DNA from: Desulfovibrio sp.
GTDB taxonomy: Bacteria; Desulfobacterota; Desulfovibrionia; Desulfovibrionales; Desulfovibrionaceae
Direction of reading: 5' to 3'
DNA length: 64,000 nt
Assembly (NCBI GenBank): GCA_028708865.1
Contig: JAQVYA010000001.1
Location: 18,793-82,792 of the forward strand
The notes beneath the pieces are model-generated. The model was not told the origin of the DNA and did no database searches. It saw only the letters and a program-made list of their open reading frames with translations. A program made the position numbers and the translations under genes. Each line of letters begins with the position of its first letter. The stretch's first letter is position 1. Below are positions 49,482-58,452 of the stretch, piece by piece.

Positions 49482-49970
49482 CTACTCCTTGCAGGCGTCG
49501 GCAGGCAGGGTCGGCTGCTCGTCCACGTACAGGGGCGGGTTGATTTGCTGCTTGCCGGAGCGCAGCACGATGATGGTCTGGGTGGCGCGAACCGGGGGAA
49601 TGTCATTAATGTTGGTCAGCACGTGCTCCAGGCTGGCCGTATCCGGGCAGCGGAGCTTGAGCAAAAAGCAGGCTTCGCCCACGGTGTAGTGCACTTCCAC
49701 CACTTCCGGGATTTTTGCAAAGGCCGCGGCCGCCTCTTCGGAGCGCCGCATTTCCTGAAGAAATATTTGTGCAAAGGCAAGCACCTGCATTTGCAGGGCA
49801 TTGGGGTCCAGCTCCACGGTAAAGCGGCGAATAATGCCACGTTGCTCCAGGCGTTTGATGCGCCCGTGCACGGCCGCAGCGGAAAGCCCCACCTCTTGGC
49901 CGATAAAGGCGTTGGTGGCGCGCGTGTCTTCCTGAAGGATATTAAGAATCCGTTTGTCCAGCTCGTCCAT
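49482..49970 (-). CDS. Lrp/AsnC family regulator
   Basis: MDELDKRILNILQEDTRATNAFIGQEVGLSAAAVHGRIKRLEQRGIIRRFTVELDP. Confidence 0.9.
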   Translation of the reverse strand: MDELDKRILNILQEDTRATNAFIGQEVGLSAAAVHGRIKRLEQRGIIRRFTVELDPNALQMQVLAFAQIFLQEMRRSEEAAAAFAKIPEVVEVHYTVGEACFLLKLRCPDTASLEHVLTNINDIPPVRATQTIIVLRSGKQQINPPLYVDEQPTLPADACKE

Positions 49971-50035
49971 CGTTCGTATTTCCTCCGGTGTGGCAGGCAA
50001 TAAATGAGTTCTGGCCGGAAATCAATGATGGAGGT

Positions 50036-50065
50036 TCAAAAAAAAGCGGCCCCTGGGGGCCGCTT
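50036..50065 (-). terminator. terminator downstream of the small zinc protein
   Basis: Minus strand AAGCGGCCCC-ca-GGGGCCGCTT then T-run. Confidence 0.85.
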
Positions 50066-50088
50066 GCAGGGGCGTTGCCGCAGGGCAA

Positions 50089-50352
50089 TTAAAAACACAT
50101 GGCCACGAGATTGAATGGCTTGTAGCCGTTATCCGGATTGAGCGCGTAGCGGCAGCCCAAAGAGCAGTCGTCACGCTTGTTGATGATGTCTTGGTCAGAG
50201 TCCTTGTAATGTGGGCACTGGTTATTGAAGCAAACGAGCACTACACTCCAGCCGCTGTCCGGCGGGGCAAGCCAAGCTTCCATGGGCTTCCCGCAATGGG
50301 GGCAGTCATGGTCTTCCAGCTCGGTTTCGATTCCGGCGTATTTAAAAATCAT
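50089..50352 (-). CDS. small Cys-rich (zinc-ribbon-like) protein
   Basis: 87 aa MIFKYAGIETELEDHDCPHCGKPMEAWLAPPDSGWSVVLVCFNNQCPHYKDSDQDIINKRDDCSLGCRYALNPDNGYKPFNLVAMCF. Confidence 0.75.
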   Translation of the reverse strand: MIFKYAGIETELEDHDCPHCGKPMEAWLAPPDSGWSVVLVCFNNQCPHYKDSDQDIINKRDDCSLGCRYALNPDNGYKPFNLVAMCF

Positions 50353-50459
50353 TCCACTCTCCTTGTTGTTGTGAACCTGTTCAGAACATAAGACCGCTCC
50401 GCGGAAGGTCAACCCTGCATCGGGGCGAGCGGCCTGGAGCCGGGATCTCCGGGAGCGGA

Positions 50460-50951
50460 TCAACTCTGCCGGGCGTCCCGCAAAGCGCGAAAAAGGGCCT
50501 TGCTGCTTTTTGGGGCTTTCCCGGCGTCCTGCTCCTTGCGGGCATTGCGTACGAGCTGGCGCAGGTGCTGCCGGTCCGCCTGCGGGTGGGCATCGAAAAA
50601 GTCGTCCAAAGGGGCGTCTTCTCCGTCCAGCAGTCGTTCCCGAAGTCGTTCGAGATCATGAAACGCGGCGTCCTGCTCTGCTTTGGCCCGGCCACGCCGA
50701 TCCAGAAAATCGCGAATGGGCTCCGGGTCCAGGTCACGCATGAGTTTGCCCACGAATTGGGCCTGCCTGCGCCTAGCTTCATGTTTGCGCAGACTGCGCA
50801 GTTCATCCAGGGCGCTGACGAGTGAATCCGGCAGGGCAAGCGGCCGGAGTTCATCCTTGGTCAGGGTGGCGAGTTGTTCGCCCATGTCCTGGAGCGTTTT
50901 GGATTCGCGCTTCAACTGCGATCGGCTTTTGGGAAGATCGGATTGGTCCAT
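50460..50951 (-). CDS. darP: ribosome-associated protein DarP/YjgA family
   Basis: SRSQLKRESKTLQDMGEQLATLTKDELRPLALPDSLVSALDELRSLRKHEARRRQAQFVGKLMR. Confidence 0.9.
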   Translation of the reverse strand: MDQSDLPKSRSQLKRESKTLQDMGEQLATLTKDELRPLALPDSLVSALDELRSLRKHEARRRQAQFVGKLMRDLDPEPIRDFLDRRGRAKAEQDAAFHDLERLRERLLDGEDAPLDDFFDAHPQADRQHLRQLVRNARKEQDAGKAPKSSKALFRALRDARQS

Positions 50952-51036
50952 GCGGATTTCTAGCCGAGGGAGGCGGCGCTGTCCAGTAGTCGGGCGGGCC
51001 TGGAGGCGGTAAAAGATACAGACAGGGATAAAGCGA

Positions 51037-51564
51037 TCACCAGGAACGCGCCCCTCCCTGGTAGGGCTTGCCCAGTCCGGACTGAATCAGTAGGGCCGCC
51101 AGGTCGCACCCGTCGACATAAATATCGGCTACAAGGCGAAAGTACTTGCCGCGCCGTATGTTGCGCAGCTCCACCCTGGGGCGTCCGGCCAGGGCGGCGC
51201 GAACCAGGGCGCGGGCCTGCTTTGCCAGGCGGCGGATTTCCGGACGTTGGTCACGCAACTCCGGAGTATCACACCCGGCTAGGCGCACGGCAATGCCCCG
51301 CCCCACCAGGGGCGGATAGCCTGGAATATCCACCACAATGGTATCCCCGTCCACCACCCGGCGCACCTGGGCCCAGGTTGAACCATAATTTTGGTCTGCT
51401 GACCAAACAGTCCCCGGGCCGGACCAAAGCGTCCAGGAGAATAGCGCAAGATAAAATATTTTGCCAATTTGTGACGTAATGAAGGGGATTCCTCTCTGTG
51501 GATGATGCCCGCTGGAAATAGTATTGAGTCCGGCGGGTTGGAGAAACAGACATTCTATTGTCAC
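51037..51564 (-). CDS. secreted thermonuclease (SNase)-like protein
   Basis: VRRVVDGDTIVVDIPGY...VRLAGCDTPELRDQRPE...SNase fold; N-terminal signal peptide; start uncertain (GTG 51564 or ATT 51480). Confidence 0.8.
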   Translation of the reverse strand: MTIECLFLQPAGLNTISSGHHPQRGIPFITSQIGKIFYLALFSWTLWSGPGTVWSADQNYGSTWAQVRRVVDGDTIVVDIPGYPPLVGRGIAVRLAGCDTPELRDQRPEIRRLAKQARALVRAALAGRPRVELRNIRRGKYFRLVADIYVDGCDLAALLIQSGLGKPYQGGARSW

Positions 51565-51626
51565 AAGACATAATTTTTTTGTCGCTGTTTTGTCAAGTAT
51601 ATAATAAGATGTGGTATACAGATAAT

Positions 51627-51650
51627 AAAAAGCCCCGCAATGAGCGGGGC
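51627..51650 (-). terminator. terminator downstream of rpe
   Basis: GCCCCGC-aatga-GCGGGGC with T-run on minus strand. Confidence 0.8.
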
Positions 51651-51687
51651 CATGATGACGAAAGCAGGACCTTGTAGTGAAAAACAA

Positions 51688-52350
51688 TCAGCTCCAGGCT
51701 GCCTCAAAAGCGCGTAGCCGTTCGCCGTAGGGCGGGTATTTGAAGAAAGCCGAGCCAGAGACCAGCACGTCGGCCCCAGCCTGCACCAACTCACGGCAAT
51801 TCTCCAGAGTCACGCCGCCGTCCACCTGAATCAGCGTGTCAGCTCCGGCCTCACGGATCATGCTGCGTAGCTCGCGGATTTTGTCCATGCAAAAGGGAAT
51901 GAATTTTTGGCCGCCAAAACCAGGGTTCACGCTCATGAGCAGCACCATGTCCAACTGGGGAAGCAGATATTTTACGGCTTCACAGGGCGTGGCCGGGTTC
52001 AAGGAAACCGCGCACTTGACCCCGCGGTCCGCTATGGCGGCCACAGCGCGTTCCAGATGGTGGGTAGCCTCGGCGTGCACGCAGATAAGGTCGCACCCCG
52101 CGTCCACGAATTCATCCACGTAGCGTTCCGGCCGTTCGATCATCAGGTGCGTGTCAAAAAACAAGTCCGAATGCTTGCGCATGGCCTTGATCACCGGCGG
52201 GCCAAAGGTGATGTTCGGCACGAACAAACCGTCCATCACATCCAGATGGGCCCATTGCAGACCGGCCTGTTTCAGGGCCTGCAACTCCTCCGCCAGCCGG
52301 GCAAAATCGCACGACAGCAGCGAAGGCGAAAGAATGATTTCCTTGCTCAT
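51688..52350 (-). CDS. rpe: ribulose-phosphate 3-epimerase
   Basis: ILSPSLLSCDFARLAEEL...HLDVMDGLFVPNITFGPPVI...LMSVNPGFGGQKFI. Confidence 0.97.
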   Translation of the reverse strand: MSKEIILSPSLLSCDFARLAEELQALKQAGLQWAHLDVMDGLFVPNITFGPPVIKAMRKHSDLFFDTHLMIERPERYVDEFVDAGCDLICVHAEATHHLERAVAAIADRGVKCAVSLNPATPCEAVKYLLPQLDMVLLMSVNPGFGGQKFIPFCMDKIRELRSMIREAGADTLIQVDGGVTLENCRELVQAGADVLVSGSAFFKYPPYGERLRAFEAAWS

Positions 52351-52817
52351 GCCTTGTTGTCCTTTACATTGAAGTCCACTTTGATTTTGAACATCTTGTC
52401 CGCCGGGAGGTTGAGTACCTTGATGCCCGTGCGTTCGGTGATTTCGGCCAAGGTGGCCTCCACGTCTTCCCAGTCGGGACCGATGTAGGTGAACCACACG
52501 TTGAATTGATTTTGCCGCAAATAGTTATGCGTCACGCCCTCGTGGCGATTCACCTCGGCCACGAAATCGTCCAGACGTTCTTCAGGCACCTGGGCCGCGC
52601 ACAGGGTGGAGCGCCAGCCGAGCTGCCGGGAACCGAAGTTGGCGCCGATGCGGCGGATTACGCCTTCATCCCGCAAGCGGTTCACCCGCTCGAGCACCTC
52701 GTCTTCGGAAAGACCGATCCGTTCCCCCACCACAGCATAGGGCCGGGAATCAATGGGATAGTCGGACTGGATGATGTTTAAAATCTTGCGGTCAAATTCG
52801 TCTATCTTGTAACTCAT
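52347..52817 (-). CDS. ahbB: siroheme decarboxylase subunit (AhbA/AhbB family, Lrp-like fold)
   Basis: SRPYAVVGERIGLSEDEVLERVNRLRDEGVIRRIGANFGSRQLGWRSTLCAAQVPEE; A versus B subunit not certain. Confidence 0.8.
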   Translation of the reverse strand: MSYKIDEFDRKILNIIQSDYPIDSRPYAVVGERIGLSEDEVLERVNRLRDEGVIRRIGANFGSRQLGWRSTLCAAQVPEERLDDFVAEVNRHEGVTHNYLRQNQFNVWFTYIGPDWEDVEATLAEITERTGIKVLNLPADKMFKIKVDFNVKDNKA

Positions 52818-52976
52818 CTGCGCTCCCTGGACCCCCTTCCCCGAAAAACTTCGCGGGCGTTGATGTTGCGTCGCGACCTCAACGCGGGGGAGAATGGATG
52901 ATTCGTTGGTTTCCCCCTCCGCCTTGCGCGTACGGGCAAGGCGGATGAACGTCTTTGGAAAGGGGCCCGGAAAGTC

Positions 52977-54170
52977 TTACACTTTACTCTTTTTCTTCGG
53001 CTGATACGAGCACAGGGGCTCTTCTTCCAGGTAGTGGCCATTCATGGTCTGGGCTCTGGCCCTGCATCCACCGCAGACGCGTTCATATTCGCACTGCCCG
53101 CATTTGCCCCGGTAGACCTCGGGGTTGCGCAGGTTCAAAAACTGTTTCGAATTTTTCCAGATTTCCGGGAAGGGCGTTTCGCGCACATTGCCGCAGTCCA
53201 GCTCCAGGTAGCCGCAGGGCTGGACCTGGCCGGTATGAGAGATGAAGCAGAACCCCACCCCGCCGAGACAGCCTCGGGATACCGCGTCCAGGCCAAAGTT
53301 TTCAAAGGTGACGGGGATCCCGTCCTCCTTGGCCCGCTGGCGCAGGATGCGGTGGTAATGCGGGGCGCAGGTGGCCTTGAGTTGCATATCCGTGGTTTTT
53401 TGGAAATCGTAGAACCAGTTGAGCACGTCTTCGTATTCCAGATCCGTGATGACTTCGGTTCCCAGTTCCACGGCTCGGCCCGTGGGCACGAGCAGGAAGA
53501 TGTGCCAGGCGGCCGCGCCTATTTCTTGGCAGAGATGGAAGATATCCTTGAAGAACGGGAGGTTGTTTTTTGTCACCGTGGTATTGATCTGAAATTCGAT
53601 GCCCGCTTTTTTCAACCGTTCGATGCCTTCCATGCTGGCCTGAAACGCGCCGGGAACGCCCCGGAATTCGTCGTGCTGCCCAGCGTTGGCTGCGTCAATG
53701 GAGATGGAGCAGCGTTCGATGCCTGCTTCTTTGATCCGGGCCACGTTTTCTTCGGAAAGAAGCGTACCGTTGGGAGCCATGACGCAACGCAGGCCCTTGG
53801 CCTTGGCGTAGGGGACCAGCTCGAATACATCGGAGCGCAGCAGGGGTTCGCCCCCTGTGAAGATGATGATGGGGTTGCCCACGGCGGGGAAGGTGTCGAT
53901 GAGCGCCTTGGCTTCTTCGGTGCTCAATTCGCCTTCGTAGGGTTCGGGGTGGGCTTCGGCGCGGCAGTGTTTGCAAGCCAGGTTGCAGGAGCGGGTCACT
54001 TCCCAGGCAATGAGTCGGCAGGCCGGGGTGCCGTCTTCCAGTTTCATGACGGGTTTGCGGCCGGGATGCTCGTGGGCGCCGTCCGGGTGCTTACCGGAGT
54101 GTCCCGCCGGTGGACCGCCAGGATGTCCTCCGGGGTGTCCCGCTGGATGCTGCTGATTGGTTTTGTTCAT
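52977..54170 (-). CDS. ahbD: heme b synthase, radical SAM (AhbD)
   Basis: WEVTRSCNLACKHCRAEAHPEPYEGELS radical SAM CxxxCxxC, C-terminal CxxCxxxxxC SPASM-like cluster; adjacent hemB/ahbC. Confidence 0.9.
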   Translation of the reverse strand: MNKTNQQHPAGHPGGHPGGPPAGHSGKHPDGAHEHPGRKPVMKLEDGTPACRLIAWEVTRSCNLACKHCRAEAHPEPYEGELSTEEAKALIDTFPAVGNPIIIFTGGEPLLRSDVFELVPYAKAKGLRCVMAPNGTLLSEENVARIKEAGIERCSISIDAANAGQHDEFRGVPGAFQASMEGIERLKKAGIEFQINTTVTKNNLPFFKDIFHLCQEIGAAAWHIFLLVPTGRAVELGTEVITDLEYEDVLNWFYDFQKTTDMQLKATCAPHYHRILRQRAKEDGIPVTFENFGLDAVSRGCLGGVGFCFISHTGQVQPCGYLELDCGNVRETPFPEIWKNSKQFLNLRNPEVYRGKCGQCEYERVCGGCRARAQTMNGHYLEEEPLCSYQPKKKSKV

Positions 54171-54189
54171 CTATATCCACCCGTGATGA

Positions 54190-55161
54190 TTAAAGTGTCT
54201 TTAAAACTTCTTCGGTGTAATAGCTTAGGATCAGATCGGCACCAGCCCGCTTGATGGCGGTGAGTGATTCCATGACCACGGCTTGCTCGTCGATCCAGCC
54301 GTTTTGGGCTGCCGCCTTGATCATGCTGTATTCCCCGGAGACTTGGTATGCGGCCACCGGAGCGTCGAAACTGTCGCGCACCTGCCGGATGATGTCCAGG
54401 TAGGGCAGGGCGGGCTTGACCATGAGGATATCCGCGCCTTCGTACACATCAGCGGCCGCCTCCCGCAGGGCTTCGCGGTGGTTGGCCGGGTCCATTTGGT
54501 AGGTCTTGCGGTCGCCGAACTGGGGTGCGCTTTCCGCGGCTTCACGGAAAGGACCGTAAAAGGCTGAGGCATATTTTACGGCGTAGGACATGATAGGCAG
54601 GTTTTCGTACCCGGCGTTGTCCAGCGTTTCGCGGATGGCCAGTACCCGGCCGTCCATCATGTCGGAGGGGGCCACCATGTCGGCTCCGGCCTCGGCGTAG
54701 GAGAGGGCGGTACGGGCGAGCAGTTCCAGTGTGGGGTCGTTGAGCACATCGCCGTTGTGTACAATGCCGCAATGGCCGTGCGAGGTGTATTCGCAGAGGC
54801 AGACATCCGGGCAGACCAGCAGTTCGGGCCAGTTCTGTTTGATCATCCGAATGGCGCGCTGCACGATTCCCTCGGGATCATAGGCGCTGGTGGCCTGCTC
54901 GTCCTTGTGCGCGGGAATGCCGAAAAGCATCAGGCTCCGGAGACCGTTGTCCACGGCCCGGCCTACGCGCTGTTCCAGACGGGCCAGGCTGAGTTGGTGC
55001 TGGCCGGGCATGGAGGTGATGGGTTTCTCAAAGTTTTCGTCGTCGGTTTCCGCGACGAAATAAAGCATCATCAGGTCCTGGGGCCGGAGTTCGGTCTCGC
55101 GGACCATGTCGCGTAGGGTCTTGCTGCGGCGCAGGCGGCGGCCGCGGTGGAAATCGGACAT
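54190..55161 (-). CDS. hemB: porphobilinogen synthase
   Basis: [19 protein letters not shown]...[13 protein letters not shown]...[12 protein letters not shown]. Confidence 0.97.
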   Translation of the reverse strand: MSDFHRGRRLRRSKTLRDMVRETELRPQDLMMLYFVAETDDENFEKPITSMPGQHQLSLARLEQRVGRAVDNGLRSLMLFGIPAHKDEQATSAYDPEGIVQRAIRMIKQNWPELLVCPDVCLCEYTSHGHCGIVHNGDVLNDPTLELLARTALSYAEAGADMVAPSDMMDGRVLAIRETLDNAGYENLPIMSYAVKYASAFYGPFREAAESAPQFGDRKTYQMDPANHREALREAAADVYEGADILMVKPALPYLDIIRQVRDSFDAPVAAYQVSGEYSMIKAAAQNGWIDEQAVVMESLTAIKRAGADLILSYYTEEVLKTL

Positions 55162-55426
55162 GTCAGCTCCTTTTGCCCTGGCGGCTGGGAGCCCCTTTTG
55201 GTGCAGGGTGTCTATCCCAACCCCTTGTGAAAATATGATTTTCGCGTTGCCGGGTTCGAGTAATGCCGTTCCGGATCACGCGGTCTGATTCTTCCGGCGT
55301 TTGGGGAGCTTGCGGCCGATGGGATCGGCCGCAAGACCGGAGACGTCCGGATGGGAAAGCGGGGAAAAACAGCGGTGGCGCAAAGTTTCCCCGGAGAGTA
55401 CGCCATGTCCGGCGTGCTTGTGGCGG

Positions 55427-56632
55427 CTATTCCTTCACGCCCACCGGTTCGCCGGTGATTTCTTCGTCCGTGAGGTAGCAGGCCGGGTCCTCGGCCCAGA
55501 AGTCGCCGTGGAAGGCTTCGGCCCGGGCGCGGAAGTTGCCGCCGCAAATGTGCAGGAAGCGGCATTTGGCGCAACGCCCCTTCACGTAGGGACGCTTGTC
55601 CTTCATCTTGTGCAACAGTTCGATTTCCGGGTCGTCCCAGATTTCGGAGAAGGGGCGCTCCAGCACGTTGCCGAAGGTGTGGTGCCGCATGAACTGGTCC
55701 GCATGTACGGAGCCGTCCCAGGAGATGCAGCCGATGCCGCGTCCCGTGGAGTTGCCTTCGTTCCATTGGAGCAGTTCGAGCACGTCGGCGGCGCGCTTGG
55801 GATCTTCGCGCAGCAGACGGTAATAGAGGTAGGGGCCGTCCGCGTGGTTGTCCACGGTGAGGACTTCTTTGGGCAGGCCCTTATCGAACAGCGCCTTGGT
55901 GCGGTCCATGATCAGGTCCACCACCTGCCGGGTCTCCGCATGGTCCAGGTCTTCCTTGATCAGCTCGGAGCCGCGGCCCGAGTAGACCAGATGGTAGAAA
56001 CAGATGCGCGGGATATCGCGTTCCTCGATGAGGTCGAAGAGATGCGGAATCTGGGTTGCGTTTCGTTTGTTGATGGTGAACCGCAGCCCCACCTTGAGCC
56101 CTTCGGCCTGGCAGTTGGCCACGCCTTCCAGTGCTTTTTTGTATGCGCCGGGCACGCCGCGGAATTTGTCGTGCACTTCCTCGGCACCGTCCAGGGAAAT
56201 ACCCACGTAGGAGAGGCCGACTTCACGTAATTCCTTGGCCTTTTCCTTGGTGATCAAGGTGCCGTTGGTGGAGATCACGGCCCGCATGCCTTTGCTGGTG
56301 GCGTATTTGGCCAGCTCGGTCAGGTCCTTGCGCACCAGGGGTTCCCCGCCGGAAAAGAGCATTACGGGAGCGCCGTAGGCGGCCAGATCGTCGATCATGG
56401 CTTTGGCCTGCTCTGTGGAAATGGGGTCCTTGTGAGCGCTGGGGTCAATGGCGTGGGCATAGCAGTGCACGCATTTCAGGTTGCACCGCTGGGTCATGTT
56501 CCAGACCACCACGGGCTTTTTGTCCTTGGAGAATTGCAGCAGGTGGGAGGGCAGTTGGCCCGACTCCCGTCCGTAGCGCAGGGCGTCCGAGGGTTCCACC
56601 GAGCCACAGTAGAGTTTCGAAATACCGATCAT
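55427..56632 (-). CDS. ahbC: 12,18-didecarboxysiroheme deacetylase, radical SAM (AhbC)
   Basis: VVVWNMTQRCNLKCVHCYAHAID...GRGIGCISWDGSVHADQFMRHHTFGNV...CAKCRFLHICGGNFRARAE. Confidence 0.92.
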   Translation of the reverse strand: MIGISKLYCGSVEPSDALRYGRESGQLPSHLLQFSKDKKPVVVWNMTQRCNLKCVHCYAHAIDPSAHKDPISTEQAKAMIDDLAAYGAPVMLFSGGEPLVRKDLTELAKYATSKGMRAVISTNGTLITKEKAKELREVGLSYVGISLDGAEEVHDKFRGVPGAYKKALEGVANCQAEGLKVGLRFTINKRNATQIPHLFDLIEERDIPRICFYHLVYSGRGSELIKEDLDHAETRQVVDLIMDRTKALFDKGLPKEVLTVDNHADGPYLYYRLLREDPKRAADVLELLQWNEGNSTGRGIGCISWDGSVHADQFMRHHTFGNVLERPFSEIWDDPEIELLHKMKDKRPYVKGRCAKCRFLHICGGNFRARAEAFHGDFWAEDPACYLTDEEITGEPVGVKE

Positions 56633-56771
56633 TACCTAACCTCGCTTTGAAGTGGGACCATTGCGGTACCATAAAAGGCTTGGGCCGAAAAGTCGAAATA
56701 CGGGCACGCCAAGGGGAAGAGAGGCGGTACCCCTCTCCCCCCTGATTTACTTAAGGCATGTGCCCCGGGTG

Positions 56772-57986
56772 TCAACCCTGGTCGGCGGCCAGCCTGACTT
56801 CCACGCGGCGGTTGAGCTGTTTGTTTTCCGGCGAGGTGTTGGGCACCAACGGGGCGGACTCGCCGCGTCCATCCGTGCGCAGCAGGTTGGGATCCAGGCC
56901 GTGACGCTGTACCAGGTAGTCCCGGACGGCCTGGGCGCGTTGTTTGGAGAGGTCCAGGTTGTACGCCTCAGAGGCGTCCGAGTCTGTATGGCCGATGAGC
57001 AACACCCGGCGACCTTGCAGCGGCGGGGATTGCAGGGCTTTGGCTAACTCGTCGAGATTAAGGTGGTATTCCGGACGGATGGTGGCCTTGTCCACATCGA
57101 ATTCCACTTTGATGTACACGCTGCCAGCCTCCGGCCCGGTCAGTTCCTGGGCCAGGTCCAGGCGGCGCAGGGCGGATTCCGGCTCCAGATCCGTGGACGG
57201 CACTGCATCTGACCCTGGAACCGCGTTTTTCAAATCGCGCTGTGAGCCGTTTCCGGTCGCATCCGGGGAAGAGGTCAGCCCGTTGACGATTTCCTCACTG
57301 GTGTAGGCATATCCCAGACGCCGGGCGTCCACGGGAGGAAGCCAGGAGCGCAGCGGGACGGCCATGTCTTCGGCAATGGCGCGGGTAATGGCGTAGAGCG
57401 GAGAGTCGGGCAACCGGGTAGTGGTGACCCAGAGAATCCAGTCTTTATTGCGTTGGAACGCGAGCCGGCCGGATTGTTCCATGGAGTGGAGCAGCAGCCC
57501 GTCCTCCACGTTGTAAATGTCACAACGAATGGTGATGGCCGAATCGTCCACAGTGCCGCCTGCATACAGGTAGGGAACAGTGAGCAGCACGAGCATGTCG
57601 GCCCCGCGCTGGCGGGCATTGGCAAGAGCTGAATTTTTTCCCCGGTAGGTCTGATTCTCGGCCAGCATGAGGGCCGGGAACACGGGCCGTTCTGTCCAGG
57701 CGTCAAAAAAAATGCGGGCCATGTTGCGCCCCATTTCGATGCGCGCGGGCAGGGATTCGCGAATCCACATGGGGTACATGAGCGCCTTGATAGGAGCGTG
57801 CAGCTTGTCCGCGGGGCGGACGTATATGCGCAGATTGGAGCGGTCCACCATGGCGTCCGTGACGATTTCGGACTGCTGGGTGACGGCCGGGCGGACGTAG
57901 TTGCAGGCACCGAGCAGCCCGGTGAGAAGCAGCATGGCAACGGCGAAGGCCAGCGGACGGGCTGCGGGGCATTGGGGTTTGGTCAT
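56772..57986 (-). CDS. OmpA-family lipoprotein
   Basis: Lipobox LTGLLGAC; C-terminal OmpA-like LLIGHTDSDASEAYNLDLSKQRAQAVRDYLVQ...NRRVEV. Confidence 0.88.
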   Translation of the reverse strand: MTKPQCPAARPLAFAVAMLLLTGLLGACNYVRPAVTQQSEIVTDAMVDRSNLRIYVRPADKLHAPIKALMYPMWIRESLPARIEMGRNMARIFFDAWTERPVFPALMLAENQTYRGKNSALANARQRGADMLVLLTVPYLYAGGTVDDSAITIRCDIYNVEDGLLLHSMEQSGRLAFQRNKDWILWVTTTRLPDSPLYAITRAIAEDMAVPLRSWLPPVDARRLGYAYTSEEIVNGLTSSPDATGNGSQRDLKNAVPGSDAVPSTDLEPESALRRLDLAQELTGPEAGSVYIKVEFDVDKATIRPEYHLNLDELAKALQSPPLQGRRVLLIGHTDSDASEAYNLDLSKQRAQAVRDYLVQRHGLDPNLLRTDGRGESAPLVPNTSPENKQLNRRVEVRLAADQG

Positions 57987-58113
57987 GGCGTTTCCCTTTC
58001 TCTGCCGGCGGGGTGTTCGGTGCGCCAAGGCGCTGACGGTGCCGGGATGTTTGGAGAAGGAAAGCAAAATGCGTACCGCGTGCACGCATGTGGCCGGGAC
58101 GCCCCTAAAGCGT

Positions 58114-58452
58114 TTATTGCAAAAGCCGGGTAGGGGATGGGACGCATTGCATGGACTGGAGCAACTGCCGACGGGATTGGACCAGGCCTTGGCGCAGGAT
58201 CATCCGTTCCTGGAGGGGGAGGCGGCGGAAGTCCGGCGCAACGGCCCGCCGGGCCAGAGCCTCGGCGTCGTCGTGAATGCGTTGGATTGCGGATTGCAAT
58301 TCCGTGTGGGGCGGGCAGGCGCGGGCCGCGCTCCGGGCCATGGTCTGGATTTCTTCAGCCATGCTTAAAAATTCCCGCGGTTCCAGGCGGCGGCTGAGCT
58401 GCCAGCGGGCCTTCAAGGCGCGGATCATGTCGCGCATTCGTCCGAAGATCAC
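58114..58452 (-). CDS. hypothetical charged helical protein
   Basis: GTG start overlaps stop of upstream gene (GTGA); MRDMIRALKARWQLSRRLEPREFLSMAEEIQTMARSAARACPPHTELQ. Confidence 0.55.
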   Translation of the reverse strand: MIFGRMRDMIRALKARWQLSRRLEPREFLSMAEEIQTMARSAARACPPHTELQSAIQRIHDDAEALARRAVAPDFRRLPLQERMILRQGLVQSRRQLLQSMQCVPSPTRLLQ

